A stretch of 64,000 bases of DNA from assembly GCA_015680685.1 (NCBI GenBank), contig MNCI01016412.1, positions 1,685 through 65,684 of the forward strand, given 5' to 3'. Of this stretch, positions 34,225-46,029 are shown one piece after another. Under the pieces are notes generated by a model. That model saw only the letters and a list, made by a program, of their open reading frames with translations. It ran no database searches and was not told where the DNA came from. Within the stretch, counting starts at the first letter, position 1. Each line of letters begins with the position of its first letter. This stretch comes from Gnetum montanum. Lineage: Eukaryota > Streptophyta > Gnetopsida > Gnetales > Gnetaceae. A program made the translations under genes and the position numbers.

Positions 34225-35038
34225 TGATGAGTGGCGAGGTACCCCTACACTCAACCATACGAATATGAGCGTGTATGCGCAATCCGGTCAAACTCCACAG
34301 ACTAAATGCCTTAATGCCACAAGAAACACTTGGGGTTAATTGTTCGTTGTCTTCCCAGGCTTGCTTGTATGTGTCACATTGTATGGTTAAGCAAGTCTGA
34401 GGTATATGATTTTTTTGGTATTTTTCATTTTATCTCCTAAGCTATGAGGATGAAGGGTTGAGAAACTAACTAGCTCTAACTACAGCACTAAGTCCTAGCG
34501 TCAGCATCCGTTCCCACTTACCNNNNNNNNNNNNNNNNNNNNNNNNNNNNNNNNNNNNNNNNNNNNNNNNNNNNNNNNNNNNNNNNNNNNNNNNNNNNNN
34601 NNNNNNNNNNNNNNNNNNNNNNNNNNNNNNNNNNNNNNNNNNNNNNNNNNNNNNNNNNNNNNNNNNNNNNNNNNNNNNNNNNNNNNNNNNNNNNNNNNNN
34701 NNNNNNNNNNNNNNNNNNNNNNNNNNNNNNNNNNNNNNNNNNNNNNNNNNNNNNNNNNNNNNNNNNNNNNNNNNNNNNNNNNNNNNNNNNNNNNNNNNNN
34801 GTACAAAGCTGCTCGAATAAAGAACCGTTCACTTGGGGGACTCCTACTGCGGGCACATGGAAAATATTCTATCTCTGGGGTGATCAATCCGCCAGAGCTT
34901 CGCTACTTTACGCCTAGGATGGGAAATGAGGGGAGTGTCGCCTCTTATTTATAGATATGGCGGAGGACCGCAATATCACGTATGTGATATCATAGGGAAG
35001 GACGCGATATCGCGACTTGTGAAATCTGTGTCTCATCA
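34225..35038 (-). repeat. 3' LTR of element C (left), with gap
   Basis: Matches 40319-41102. Bases 34523-34800 are N, so the middle is missing from the assembly. Minus-strand TATA at 34945-34954. Fewer GATATC palindromes than in the right copy. Confidence 0.9.
34523..34800. other. Assembly gap (278 N)
   Basis: Falls wholly inside the left LTR of element C. The right LTR supplies the expected content at about 40618-40820. Protein predictions across it are meaningless. Confidence 0.99.
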
Positions 35039-35050
35039 TACCCCCATGAC
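35039..35050 (-). promoter_or_regulatory. Polypurine tract of element C
   Basis: The minus strand reads AGTCATGGGGGTA immediately before the TGATGAG of the LTR. This is the expected place for plus-strand priming. Confidence 0.75.
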
Positions 35051-36834
35051 TGAATGAAAACTTGTCCTCGAGTTCCTTACAATGATATTAGGTAGGTATG
35101 GGATTATTGAGGGAAATGGAACTAATGAAATGACATGTGAACGTTTCATTATTACAAGACTTGACAAGACTGGTATTCATGACAACAAGGGTGAACACCT
35201 TATTACAATGACATCAGGCCACATCTGGCAGCTGAGAGAAAAGAGGAGAGAGAATAGAAGAGAAGAAGAGAGAAGAGTCTTGCTACTGCCAATGCCTAGA
35301 TTGCACCTTCCTTTGTCCATTTGTAAGCGCATTATCAATCTTGCTCCTTGCATAGCTGCTTCAGCGCTGCTCCATTCCAAGTGTTTGCTCCGAATCCAAT
35401 CTGTTATTGTATGATTGCCATCTGCACACACAACACAATCATATATTAGCAAGGGTAATTGAATCATTAAGTAAATAATACCTTGCTTCAGTCATTGGCT
35501 AGGTTTTGGTATGGCTAATATGGATCTGGGAACATGTAGAGGATGACTACCGAAGGTACAGGGGTTAGGAAGAAAAATGAAAAAAATCCGAGGCTTAGGA
35601 GAAAAATCGAAAAAGCAAGCCCTGTACCCCCATGACTAATTGTGAACCTCCGGTAGCGTTAGAATGAAGAAAGAAAAGGAGTAAGAAAGATAGGTGGAAA
35701 GGGACAACTATGGCATCAGTGAAGTGGATGTCAAAATGGTAATGAACAAAACTAAAATTAATTGCAAAATGTTAAGGAAAAGAATTGTTAGTGGGTCCTC
35801 CCCAAAGTAGGCTCATGCCCTTAATGCCCTAACAATACCACATTCAAAGAGTCCATAGGCTCTGGGAATGTCCTTTGGAACAAGAGTTAAAGTCTTAACC
35901 GGAAGAATTTACCAAAAAGAAAACAATGCATCAACCAAAATATATACACTAATGATACAACTGGCAATGAGGTGAACAATGGATAGAAGGATCGAAAGAA
36001 AAAGAGTGGAATGGAATCCCAAGAACAAGGTGGTGTACTACCCCTTGTTTGTTTTATGGTTAGTGTGACTTGGCGAATCTCATTCCAACTCCGGCTCAAA
36101 CCAACCACTTCCAGTGACTTCGCATCAGTGCATTTGGTTAAACTATCCACTTGGATAACAAGGATGCATCTTCGAAGAGCCACCACCCTTCCNTTTATTT
36201 CATCTAAGGGGTGTGCTTTGAATCCTCACTTTGGTTTGTTGTTTTTTTATATATTTTGTGTTTTTATGCATGGGGACCACACCATGCAAAGACTTCTTAT
36301 TTTTATTGTCCCACCTTCCGATTATTGGGTAACATCGGAACGGTAAGAAAACTCAAGAAGAAAACAACCAAGCACCCAAGTGAATGGCCAACACAAGAGC
36401 ATGAAGTTCCTTTGAAGTCACACCCTTTGCAATCCTTGAGTCCTTCCTTATTTTGAGAACTGCCCAGTCATTGGTTCATTAAAGTTCTTATTAGAAAAGG
36501 GAACTGTACATTTCCAAGCCAAGGGAAACCATAGACTTGATGGATGGATGGATGAAGTGATCTCATTGCCTGCCATATCAAAAGAGACATACCTTTGTAT
36601 CAACATTGGAACTTAAGGGTAAAAACCAAACATTAGCAATTAATGAAAAACAGTTCATCCCATTGGCCTGAACACTTATTGGGTGATGAACTTACAGGGT
36701 GGATGACACACACACACACACACAAAATAGAAAAGTATAACGATGGTGTAAAATAAAAACAAGAAAAGTTAAAGAAAGTGTAAAACAAAAATGTGTAAAA
36801 CAAAAACTGAAAAAGAACTGAGGGCCCCATATGA
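35051..36834. other. 3' untranslated region of element C
   Basis: 1.8 kb between pol tail and PPT, without a coding region. A purine-rich, low-complexity stretch at 36725-36830 follows the stop codon, a (CA)n run lies at about 36706-36724, and a second copy of the PPT-like word is at 35627. One N at 36193. Open frames at 35082 and 35177 have no recognisable product. Confidence 0.55.
36706..36724. repeat. (AC)n microsatellite
   Basis: About nine AC units, interrupting the T-rich tract (minus strand) behind the pol stop of element C. Confidence 0.9.
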
Positions 36835-37722
36835 TTAGCATAGGTGGCCATCTCCCCCATGACTGAGTTGTAAGGGAGAGATCCAAAATAGTGAGCATCT
36901 ATTGGAATTTCTGAGAAGTGCCCAACTTCTCCCAATTGATGATCTTACATTCAGGGGTGGAATTTGGCGACTCTCATGTTCCAATGCGTCTATGCCACGG
37001 TTGTTGGCATGAGTTTCCTCAATCCGTTCCATGCATATTTTTCTGCTCCTACGAGTAACTGTCAACCACGGGGTGTCTACTACTTCTTGTGTGGTTGCTA
37101 CATACAGGCATCTTTGTTGCAGAGTTTCTTGGGCACACCTATTACATGGAGACATTTCCTTCATGTCATCACCCGATGAATCACTGTATGTGATGCATGG
37201 AACTATCCTCTTCTCAATCTTTCCACATATGTTTATCTTAGAGATTTCCAAGGAAAGATTGCGGATCCTAAGGCATGCATCTACTATGCTTAGCCATGCC
37301 CTCCCCATTATAATTAGGAAGTTCCCTTCGTTGTTGTTCACTTCGATCACCAGAAAGTCAGCTGGGTAGGACCAACCACACACAGTGGTAATAACATCCT
37401 CCACCAATCCGAAGGGAATGGTGATGGACTGGTCTGACAGCTCTAGTTGGATGTTACTATTCTTAAGTTGTGGCAGGGTCCAGGCATGATACATCTTTTG
37501 CGAAATTAAGTTGACTCTGGAACCTGAGTCAAGAAGAGCTCGATGTGGTGCATTTCCAGTGATCTGCAAATAAATAAAGGGACTCCCAGGGTCAGTTAGT
37601 TTCCTAGGAAGGTGACCTACCTTGATCCAGTCAGTTACGGTATGTGTTAGCATAACCGTATGTGTTACACTCCTTTGGACTAAAGGGTTCTCCGAAGCAT
37701 TAACGGTTAGAGGCCTATACAT
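36835..37722 (-). CDS. Protease joined to pol C-terminal tail, element C
   Basis: An open stretch of 295 codons without a stop, in frame with the gag upstream. The protease active site is RALLDSGSRVNLIS (Asp-Ser-Gly intact) and the second landmark is NFLIIMGRAWLSIVDACL. After about 70 more residues it ends with LQLSHGGDGHLC, which matches the very end of pol in element D (INHGRDGHQF). RT, RNase H and integrase, about 3 kb in D, are missing between these points. Since the frame stayed open across the join, the deleted form probably spread as such. It would process Gag if made; the upstream gag has stops. Confidence 0.8.
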   Translation of the reverse strand: MYRPLTVNASENPLVQRSVTHTVMLTHTVTDWIKVGHLPRKLTDPGSPFIYLQITGNAPHRALLDSGSRVNLISQKMYHAWTLPQLKNSNIQLELSDQSITIPFGLVEDVITTVCGWSYPADFLVIEVNNNEGNFLIIMGRAWLSIVDACLRIRNLSLEISKINICGKIEKRIVPCITYSDSSGDDMKEMSPCNRCAQETLQQRCLYVATTQEVVDTPWLTVTRRSRKICMERIEETHANNRGIDALEHESRQIPPLNVRSSIGRSWALLRNSNRCSLFWISPLQLSHGGDGHLC

Positions 37723-40182
37723 GTACCCATTCGCTTGTTGTTGCGAGAGTTTTTCTGGGCTCCTAGTTCTGAAAAAAGGTCTCTTCTTTGTATAGTTGTC
37801 ACCAAAACTAGTACCCGGTTGGATATTTACATGCTGAATATTTACATCTCTCTCAGCGTTACGTTGCTATGGTTGGGTAGGCAATTCCCCCTGCATTGTT
37901 GGAACAGGTTGTATGGGAACTACCAGAGGAAGAGGTGCGGGTGGAGTTAGAGGATGGACAGAATGTGTGATGTCTCCCAGAGGAGAAGGAGTCCTTCTGA
38001 AGTACTCTCGTGCTTGGTAGTGACGTTGGGGGGTAGTGTGATCCATAGAGACACCTGGAGATACTGGCTGCTGCACATAATAACCGTAAGGATCAGGTTG
38101 TCGATAAGGGTATTGATGTGTTGGTGGTGGCATCCCCCATGACTGTGGGTATTGCCACTGATGATGTTGTCCAATGGGCTATGGAGACGTTCCACTTGGA
38201 TAATATGTTAAGGGTTGGTGGAACTGCCTTGGGTTACCTTGTGGGTAAGGTAACCTTCAAGGTGTTTGCTGTTGATTAAGTCTTGGATTTAATGCATACA
38301 CCCCAGACTCCTGCAGATGTGAGATAATTGGGCAACATCCCTTAGGATGGTCATAGTAGCAGACATCACATCCACTATCATTGTCTGAATCAGAATTTAC
38401 AGCCTCATCAGAGATAGGAATTTTTCCCTTACCCTTGTTATGTGCAGGGTTTAAGTTCCTCTACTTGGTTTTGCCTTTGTTACTACCTTGCTCTACCTTA
38501 GACTCTTCTACGATTTTCAAGACTGTTTCTATTCTTGAGTCTAAGGAAACCCACATTTGGTCTACCTTAGCCGATACCTCGGTTGTTAACTTTTGGATCG
38601 GCAAGGTTTTCCGGTTCACCAACTCTTCGAGTGGTGACTCATCCTCCTCATCACAGAATTTCACTCCCTTCTTGCGAAGGGAGGGATCGCGGTTGTATTC
38701 TTCTACACTTTCTCTCTTCCGTAGCTCACCCTCTTCTTGTGCTACTTGTTCCAACAAACTTTCAACTTCATGGGCTCTTAGTTGGGAAAGTCTCCCTTGG
38801 GCGTAAGTCCCAAGAGTTCTTCTTGTTTCATTGCATAGCCCATCCACGATGTGGCGAAGTTAATCCCATTTAGCGTACCCATGGCCCGGGCAATGATGTA
38901 GTAGTGTATAGTAATGGGACATGGCATCATCCAAGGGTTCATAAGCACCTTGTTTCCAGCCTTGGATCTGCTTATGCAAGTTGGACACTCTGGAGTATGT
39001 TTGATATTTGTTGTTGAACAATTCAAGCATCGTACTCCACCTCTTAATGGTTTCCGGTTCTAAGGACCAGTACTAGCTCTCTGCTTCTTTGATGAGTGTC
39101 CTTAGGAACAACTTGAGCTTCTGCCACTCATTATCTATATTTTGCAAGGCACAGGCATCATGGAATGCCTGTAAATGATGTTGAGGATCATTGTTGTATC
39201 CCCCTTCAAAACGTGGGATATTATTTATGTCCAAACGCTTGATCCTACTATCTTTTAAGTGCCTTGTGGGGATCTTAACTGCCTCTCTAATGTCTAGCAT
39301 GCTTCGGGTTGCGAGTAGGGGTTTGTCATGATCATCTCTTTCATGACGTCTATGATGTCTTCATGGTGGTTCCCTACTTTCCCTACATCCTTGCCCTTGT
39401 CCTCGCTCCTCTCGACCTTCTTGTCGAGGTATTTCATCTTTCTTTTTACTTTTACCCTCTCCGCTATGCTCACGATGGTTGCACCCAGATGTGGAAGAAG
39501 AGTGTGAATGGTGAGGTGAAGGAGAAGAGGAAGGGGATCCATCACCATGGCAATGTTTCTTACCTTCTCTTTGGCTGCTTTGGCCCCGATCGTTGTAACG
39601 ATCTAAGTGTCTGTCCTTAGTGTGAGTGGTTGTTCCTACCGTGAACAGTTGGTGCTCACAGGGATCAGAGCCTGTAGCATGTACAGTTGATCGAAGGCCC
39701 TGATGCCTAACCTCTTCACCAGAGTGAGGAGGAGGAACATCGTTTTCTAAGAGACCCATTGTGGGGGGTTCCTCGTCTCCTATTTCACTAAGTACATGGG
39801 GGACCTTGCCCTTCAACAATGAATGTTGGCTCTCCTACCTTTCATCTCTCATACGTTGCAAAGCGGTGGGATGATAGTCCCTTATATGATATCTTTCAAC
39901 AATGTATTCAGCGAATAAGTCCTGCATGCCAATCTATGCCAATCCACGGAAAAGCATGTTTGGAACAGATCGATCTGGTAGTAAAACTATATTACCAAAC
40001 AAATCTCTCCAGCACAACTGTTCATCCTGATGTACAGTAAAAGTGTAATCAGGGATATACTCATCGGGATGAGTATAAGTTATCATATACTGTTTAGGAC
40101 ATGGCTGGTCTCGGTTATGCGTGTGATGCTGACTGTCTCCTGTGTTGTCCTTAGGTGAGTTGATTTCATGAGAAGAAGCCAT
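37723..40182 (-). pseudogene. gag of element C
   Basis: ATG at 40182, about 135 bp inside the LTR. All recognisable pieces down to the protease lie in one frame, broken only by about seven in-frame stops and no frameshift. Order: N-terminus with HPDEYIPDYTFTVHQDE, a Ser/His-rich linker, the Gag core (IPRFEGGYNNDPQHHLQAFH near 39210, then WQKLKLFLRTL), a Glu-rich helix near 38750, the zinc-knuckle variant CDVCYYDHPKGC (C-x2-C-x3-H-x3-C) near 38350, and a Pro/Gln/Tyr-rich tail. It would package element RNA. One of the best preserved coding regions of the window. Confidence 0.85.
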
Positions 40183-40299
40183 TCTTATGGTGTGTTGTTT
40201 ACCGTTAAGTAATTTTTTGTTGATTAACCCGAAGGTTCATTGAGGCTCACAACGATGTGAGTGATATCCCTTATGTTCAATTGGCGTAAAAACACTTAG

Positions 40300-40317
40300 T
40301 CCCCAGCAATGGCGCCA
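40300..40317 (-). promoter_or_regulatory. Primer binding site of element C
   Basis: Minus strand TGGCGCCATTGCTGGGGA, one base inside the right LTR. It differs at two positions from the common plant tRNA-Asp-type site TGGCGCCGTTGCCGGGGA. Confidence 0.85.
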
Positions 40318-40318
40318 A

Positions 40319-41102
40319 TGATGACTGGCGAGGTACCCCTACACTCAACCATACGAATATGAGCATGTACACGTGATCCAGTCGAACTCCGCAGACTAAA
40401 TGCCTTAACGCCACAAGAAACACTTGGGGTTAATCATTCATTGTCTTCCCAGGCTTGCTTGTATGTGTCACGGTGTATGGTTAAGCAAGTCTGAGGTATA
40501 TGATTTTTTTGGTATTTTTCGGTTTATCTCCTAAGCTATGAGGATGAAGGGTTGAGAAACTAACTAGCTCTAACTACAGCACTAAGTTCTAGCATCAGCA
40601 TCCGTTCCCACTTACCGTACACACCCTGAACTGTGCAANTTTGCGATGAGTAGCCGATTCCTTGGCTAGTTGTACACGTTCGTCAACGCTCGTCACCAAA
40701 TCGTACTCATGCCGTGTCACTTGGAAAGTAGTAAATAACATTAATTAAACCTATCCATGCACTGCAAGGTTTATCCACAAAGCTCGTCTTTATTGCCGTA
40801 CACAACTTGAGTTCAAGTACAATGCTGCTCGAATAAAGAACCGTTCACTTGGGGGACTCCTACTGCGGGCACATGGAAAATATTCTATCTCTGGGGTGAT
40901 CAATCCACCAGAGCTTTGCTACTTTACACCTAGGATGTGAAATGAGGGAAAAGCCACCTCTTATTTATAGATATGGCGGCGGACCATGATATCGCAGGGA
41001 AGGACGCGATATCGCGTACGCGATATAGCAGGGGATGCGATATTGCATCGGCCGCGATATCGCGTATGTGATATCATGGCTTGTGCAATCTGCGTCTCAT
41101 CA
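40319..41102 (-). repeat. 5' LTR of element C (right)
   Basis: TGATGACTGGCG...CTCATCA. Minus-strand TATA box at 40961-40970. Upstream of it on that strand, 40985-41090 is packed with CGCGATATCGCG-type palindromes. One N at 40640. Confidence 0.92.
40985..41085. repeat. Palindromic CGCGATATCGCG cluster in element C U3
   Basis: Six or so copies of GCGATATCGC and decayed forms (GATATC, GCGATATTGC, GTGATATCAT) in 100 bp. The left LTR has about three. Being perfect dyads placed just upstream of the LTR TATA box, they look like binding sites for a dimeric factor. Confidence 0.75.
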
Positions 41103-41365
41103 GTTATACTTAGAGTAGAAACTACTTTTACTTTACCATGTATGCTAGAAGCTATATGGCCAAACAACATCAACATATCATATACCTCATTGTGAGTTAA
41201 ACCATAGATGTCAACTTCAGTAGCTCCACATGGGAAGACAATAGTCTCAAGCTTAAACCAGTTACTAGCATAATCATATTACTTCATCCATATATTATGA
41301 TCTGGTCACACATGAAATCCCCATGAATTGTATGGTTGGGTGTTGGATTACTCCATCACTCATCA
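41103..41365 (+). repeat. 5' LTR of element B, second part
   Basis: Continues the LTR broken at 34224. It matches 20050-20301, including CATCAACATATCATA, CTCCACATGGGAAGACAAT and GGTTGGGTGTTGGA, and ends CACTCATCA. Confidence 0.85.
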
Positions 41366-41366
41366 T

Positions 41367-41384
41367 TGGCACCATTTTTGTGGA
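41367..41384 (+). promoter_or_regulatory. Primer binding site of element B
   Basis: TGGCACCATTTTTGTGGA, one base after the LTR. It is a decayed form of the TGGCGCCATTGCTGGGGA site seen in element C. Confidence 0.7.
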
Positions 41385-41499
41385 CTTGTTAATGTATGCT
41401 GAGTAATTGATTTCACAAAGTTCATTGTATCAAAATTTAAAGTTAAAATTCATAACCTAAAAAATTAAGCACACTTAACCAAACATCTTAAACCACAAC

Positions 41500-44300
41500 A
41501 TGGCTTAAAACAAGGATACATCATCAGCTACCAAGGAGACTTAAAGAGGTAATGATAGAATCAATGATGAAGAGGAATGAGGGCTGCCAATGTAAACAAG
41601 AATCACATATGCTTGTACTAATCCTTATCATCTAGATTTCACTTTCATCTTTCATTAGGATAATTAAATTATGTGGAGAGACATACAAGGTAACATAGTC
41701 ATACCTCTATAATTTGTAGCACTTAGCATGCTTCAAACTACCTTAACTGAAATGAATTTAACCCAAATCTAGGAAGGGTACCATGTGACTAAACACATGA
41801 CAAGGCCCTATGAACCCATAAAGAAACTTATGAGAAGATATGCTATCATGGAAATCCAACATGTACACAACAAAGAAAAGTAGGTTAACATTATCATTAT
41901 CATAGAAGAGCTTGATGTTGATGCATTGATTGTAGAACAACCCCACCAAAATCATGAAGATAGCCTTAAAAAACACCTATCATTAGACTTGAAGAACCTG
42001 TCAAAGTTCAACTACATTTTACCCTTGTAGAGACACCTAAGAGGGAGGCAACTAATTGAAAGTACAAGTAGGACTTAGGGCTAAGAGTTTCTACTAGGTC
42101 ATACAGAGAAGAATATAGGAGTCATGAAAGGAGGACAAGCTAACATCATTCTCCTATTGTCTCATCTACATCATCATGATCATCGATGGACTATTATAGA
42201 AGGAGACAAAGGTACAAAGATCATGACAGGGAATAAAGGAGACCTCATGATCATTATTCAAGACACTTTGATAGGAAATATGAAGAATATGAACATAGAA
42301 GACAATGAGACTGAAGAGAGGATCAAGAAAGGTATGGGTATAGAAGGGGACATCACTACAATAGAACACATGAACCCAATCATGATGATGAACCCTTGAT
42401 GGCAATCCAAATCATGATTAACATCTAGGAAGCTATTTACATTTTAACTAGGCATTTGAGGGATAACCATATTAAATGGCTTGATAGAAATAACAAGCCA
42501 AGATTTGAGGGTGGTTATAATGCTAATCCACAATACCACCTCCAAGTATTCCATGATACTTGTGTCCTACAAAACATTAAAACTGATTGGAAGAACTTGA
42601 AGTTATTCCTACAAATACTTGTAAAAAAGGTAGAGAGCTAGTAAAAATCACTCAGACTTAAATTAATCAAAATATGGAGTACCATGCTAGAGATATTCAA
42701 TGACAAGTATCAAACTTACTCATAGGTGTCTAATTTAAGGAAACAAATCCAAGGATGGAAGCAAGGGACTCATGCAATCTTTGATGTAGCAATGGGTAGA
42801 TACTACTCACTACTACATAGATGCCTGGGCCATGGATTCTCACAATAGGAACCATTAAGGTACATTGTAGATGGGTTATGGAATAAAACTAGAGAGATGC
42901 TTCTAGCTTATGCCCAAGAAAGATTATCTGAGATGACTACCCATCGAATCTAGAGACTAATTGACCAAGCGGTGAAGAAAGAAGGTGAGCTAAGAAAGAG
43001 AAAATTAGCTAAACAATATAACATAGATCCATCCATTAGGAACCAAATGCACAAGTTTGTGACACTCAAGAAGAAGAAACCTTGGTATAGGAAATTCAAA
43101 AGAAGACTCTACCAATTCAGAAAACTATAACTAATATTGTAGCAAAGGTATAAAAAATATGGGACTCAATAGATGAAAAATTTATAGCACCATTAAAGAT
43201 TGTGGAGGAGAGAATATGGAAAGCCTTTAAAAAAGACAAGGATAGGAAAAAGAAGAAAGATTTTGGATGAAAAGGAAAAGTGGATTTTGTGGCTATGTGT
43301 TCAAACACCAACTCCATCAATGAGGAAAGATTTGTTGTATGTCAATATGAACATCCCAAGGGAAGTTTTCCAATAATGGCAAATTTATAGGAAACAAGGG
43401 CATATGCACTTAATCTTAAATTTGTTAAGAAACAAATGCCTAGAAGATTACCTTATTCTCAAGGTAACTACAAGAAAAACTTCTAACCAACATACTATCC
43501 CAGTGAAGCTTTTCCATAGCCACAAGAGTAGTACTACCAGTAGTGGCAACAACCCAGGTAATGTGCCATGCCACCACATCACCAATAGTATCCATATAGG
43601 TAGCTAGATCCATATGGATATTTTGTACAATGTCCAATCTCCCCTGGTAATGCTATTGTCCAAACTCCACAATAGTACCTGACTAAGTACGACAAACCAG
43701 CATCACCAAGAATAAATCCAAACTCATGAATGCATCCATCAACAACTGGTTCAAACCAATACCTAAACCCTTTACCACTAGTGCCACCTCCTATCATGCA
43801 AAGGGAACTATCATCACAACTACAATAGAAGAGTGCAACAAGGGCAATTAGTACACAAGAGGAGGTGATCACATATGAATCACAACTTAGGAAACAATCA
43901 TTCTTCTGAACTCATGAATGCATCCATCAACAACTGGTTCAAACCAATACCTAAACCCTTTACCACTAGTGCCACCTCCTATCATGCAAAGGTAACTATC
44001 ATCACAACTACAACAGAAGAGTGAAACAAGGGTAATTAGTACACAAGAGAAGGTGATCACATATGAATCACAACTTAGGAAACAATCATTATTCTAAACA
44101 AGTCCTAAAAAGATTCAACAAATGGAAAACCAATCTACTTCCACCTCATCCACATTCGATCCTCCTCAACACAACAAGCTCCTATCTTCATCAAATCCAA
44201 ATGTTACAACTACCATGCTTACTTAGATAATCAACCATTAAATTAAGGAAATAGCCCTTCCAAAAAAGTGAACTAATCCAAGAAACCCTTTAGTTTATCT
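41500..44300 (+). pseudogene. gag of element B
   Basis: The core is clearest at 42430-43000: an open piece NNKPRFEGGYNANPQYHLQVF, then WKNLKLFLQIL, LRYIVDGLW and a Glu/Lys-rich helix (KKEGELRKRKLAKQYN), the same succession as in the gag of C. Outside the core the frame is lost through stops and shifts, and a 188-bp tandem duplication (43721-44096) lies in the C-terminal part. Not functional. Confidence 0.75.
43721..44096. repeat. 188-bp tandem duplication in element B
   Basis: Two adjacent copies (43721-43908 and 43909-44096) beginning AACTCATGAATGCATCC, differing at only a handful of positions. This is much closer than the decay of the element would predict, so the duplication is younger than the insertion or is an assembly artefact. 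Confidence 0.9.
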
Positions 44301-44329
44301 CCAAATATTAAGGTAGAAACCATGTAAAT

Positions 44330-44720
44330 GTCTACTTGATTCCAGGTCAAGAGTGAACTTGATCTCATAAGACATGTGTCAGGCCTAGAATCTACCACCA
44401 CTAAAGAAGAGTAACATTAGGTTAGAGCTTGTAAACTAGTTAATCATAGTTCCACTAGGATAGGTGAACAATGTGATTACAACCATTAGTGGCTAGTCTT
44501 ACCAAATGGATTTTCTAATCATTCATGTGGGGAAACATAAGTGAGAATTTCCAATTATTATGAGAAGAGCTTGGCTTAGCACTATTGATGCTAAGCTTGA
44601 AATTCATGACTTGTCCTTAGAGATTTCAAAGGAAGACGATGTCAGTATTATACAAAGATGGAGAGTTTCATGTATCACATACAACAATAATGGGTGAAAT
44701 TGCATGCAAAGAATATGGGC
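44330..44720 (+). pseudogene. Protease remnant of element B
   Basis: The region around 44540-44640 matches the IIMGRAWLS...LSLEISKE part of the proteases of C and D, in several frames with stops. The active-site segment is not readable. Confidence 0.6.
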
Positions 44721-44979
44721 TATCAGATGAGAGGATTCCAAAGCATGCAACAAATATGTAGAAAAAACATGTGTGTATGCAGGAGTGCCATAGTAGGAAG
44801 GCACCCAATTTCTAATCAAAAATGAAAGGATTGAATCAAAAAGATACCTAGAACCAAAAGCACAAATTGCTAGTCCCTACATTGAAGAAACTAATAAGTT
44901 AGAATAATCAAGAAAAAGAAACTCTTATCCAAAAATTAATTAAGAGGAAGAGATAGACTGGGGACACTTAGAGATTCAA

Positions 44980-46020
44980 AACACCATGGAATTAGAACCG
45001 TTGAAACTAAAAGCCCTACTAGAAACATTGAAATATGCATTTTTAAATAATAAGAAGTTGGTAATAATCAATGCTAATTTAAAAGAAGAATTGAAGAGGA
45101 AGTTGTCGAAAGTGATTAATAGATGGCCTACTACATTTTTGTGGTCTTATGATGAGATCACAAGAATTGATCTAAGAATTTATCAACCTTGACCCTACAA
45201 TCAAACCACAATGCCAACCCCAATGAGGGCTCAATCTAAAATTAAAAGAAGTAGTCAAGCAAGAGTTGAAGAAATTGTTGAAGGCAAGATTCATCTATCC
45301 TATTGTAAATAGTGAATGGATTATTCATTTAGTGATTATTCTAAAGAAGGGGGCAAATTAAATGTCTACATACACTTCTAGATGTTAAATTCTACTACAT
45401 TCAAGGATCACTTCCCTATGAAATTTGTTGATCAAGTCTTGGACACCATTGTAGGACATGAATATTAAATTTTTATATACAGATATAGTGGATACAATTA
45501 GATACATAGCACACCTAAAGACCAAGAGAAAACAATTTTCACCAATCCATGAGGAACATTTACCTACAAGTAGATGCCCTTCTATCTTTGAAATGTGCTA
45601 TCCACCTTCCAGAGACTTATGCTTAGCATCTTCCAAAAGTAGATAGAAAATGATGTAGAAGCATTTATGGATGATTTGTCAACATATGGTCTAGATTTCA
45701 ATCACTCACTTGATTGGTTAGAGTAGGTACTAAAGAGGTGTGTTAAAACTAATCTCAAGCTCAACTAGTAGAAACGCCACCTCATGGTCTAGGATAGTCA
45801 AGTGTTGGAACATAAAATCTCCAAAAAATATATCGTGGTAGACCTTGAAAAGATTAGAGTCATACATAATATCACTCAAAGGCCATGGTTAGTGAAATAT
45901 GTAAAATCATTCTTAGGTCACATGGGATATTATAGAAGATTCATAGAAATTTTTTCAAACATAGCAAAATTACTCATGGAACTCATGAACAAGGATGCAT
46001 CCTTCAACTGGATTAAGTAA
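44980..46020 (+). pseudogene. Reverse transcriptase of element B
   Basis: Pre-RT and fingers at 44986-45350 (FLWSYDEIT near 45135, RFIYPIVNSEWIIHLVIILK near 45290), the catalytic AFMDDLSTYG near 45660 and the thumb with FLGHMGYYRRFIEIFSNIAK at 45910-45965. The palm between about 45450 and 45600 is disordered, with sequence apparently lost. FMDD type, as in D. Many stops and shifts. Confidence 0.8.
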
Positions 46021-46029
46021 TATGATTCA

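Larger units (their letters stand above)
34225..41102 (-). mobile_element. Element C: non-autonomous gag-protease element
   Basis: 6.9 kb, reading leftward. The LTRs begin TGATGA and end TCATCA. Flanks CTTAT and GTTAT are a target duplication with one change. It has a PBS, a gag-protease frame that runs straight into the last codons of pol, and a PPT, but no RT, RNase H or integrase. LTRs differ by about 6 percent over roughly 300 bp counted by eye. It sits inside the 5' LTR of element B. It resembles element D in LTR, Gag, protease and pol tail, so I read it as a deletion derivative that relied on a D-like helper. Confidence 0.9.

Noticed and set aside
34501-34887. Open frames of 128 and 112 codons on the minus strand
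   Set aside because: They consist mostly of the N gap inside the left LTR of element C.
35082-35467. Open frames of 110 and 96 codons in the 3' region of element C
   Set aside because: They overlap each other on opposite strands. No domain, and a poor fit to the rest of the element.
39309-39620. 103-codon plus-strand open frame
   Set aside because: Shadow of the Ser/His-rich part of gag of element C on the minus strand.
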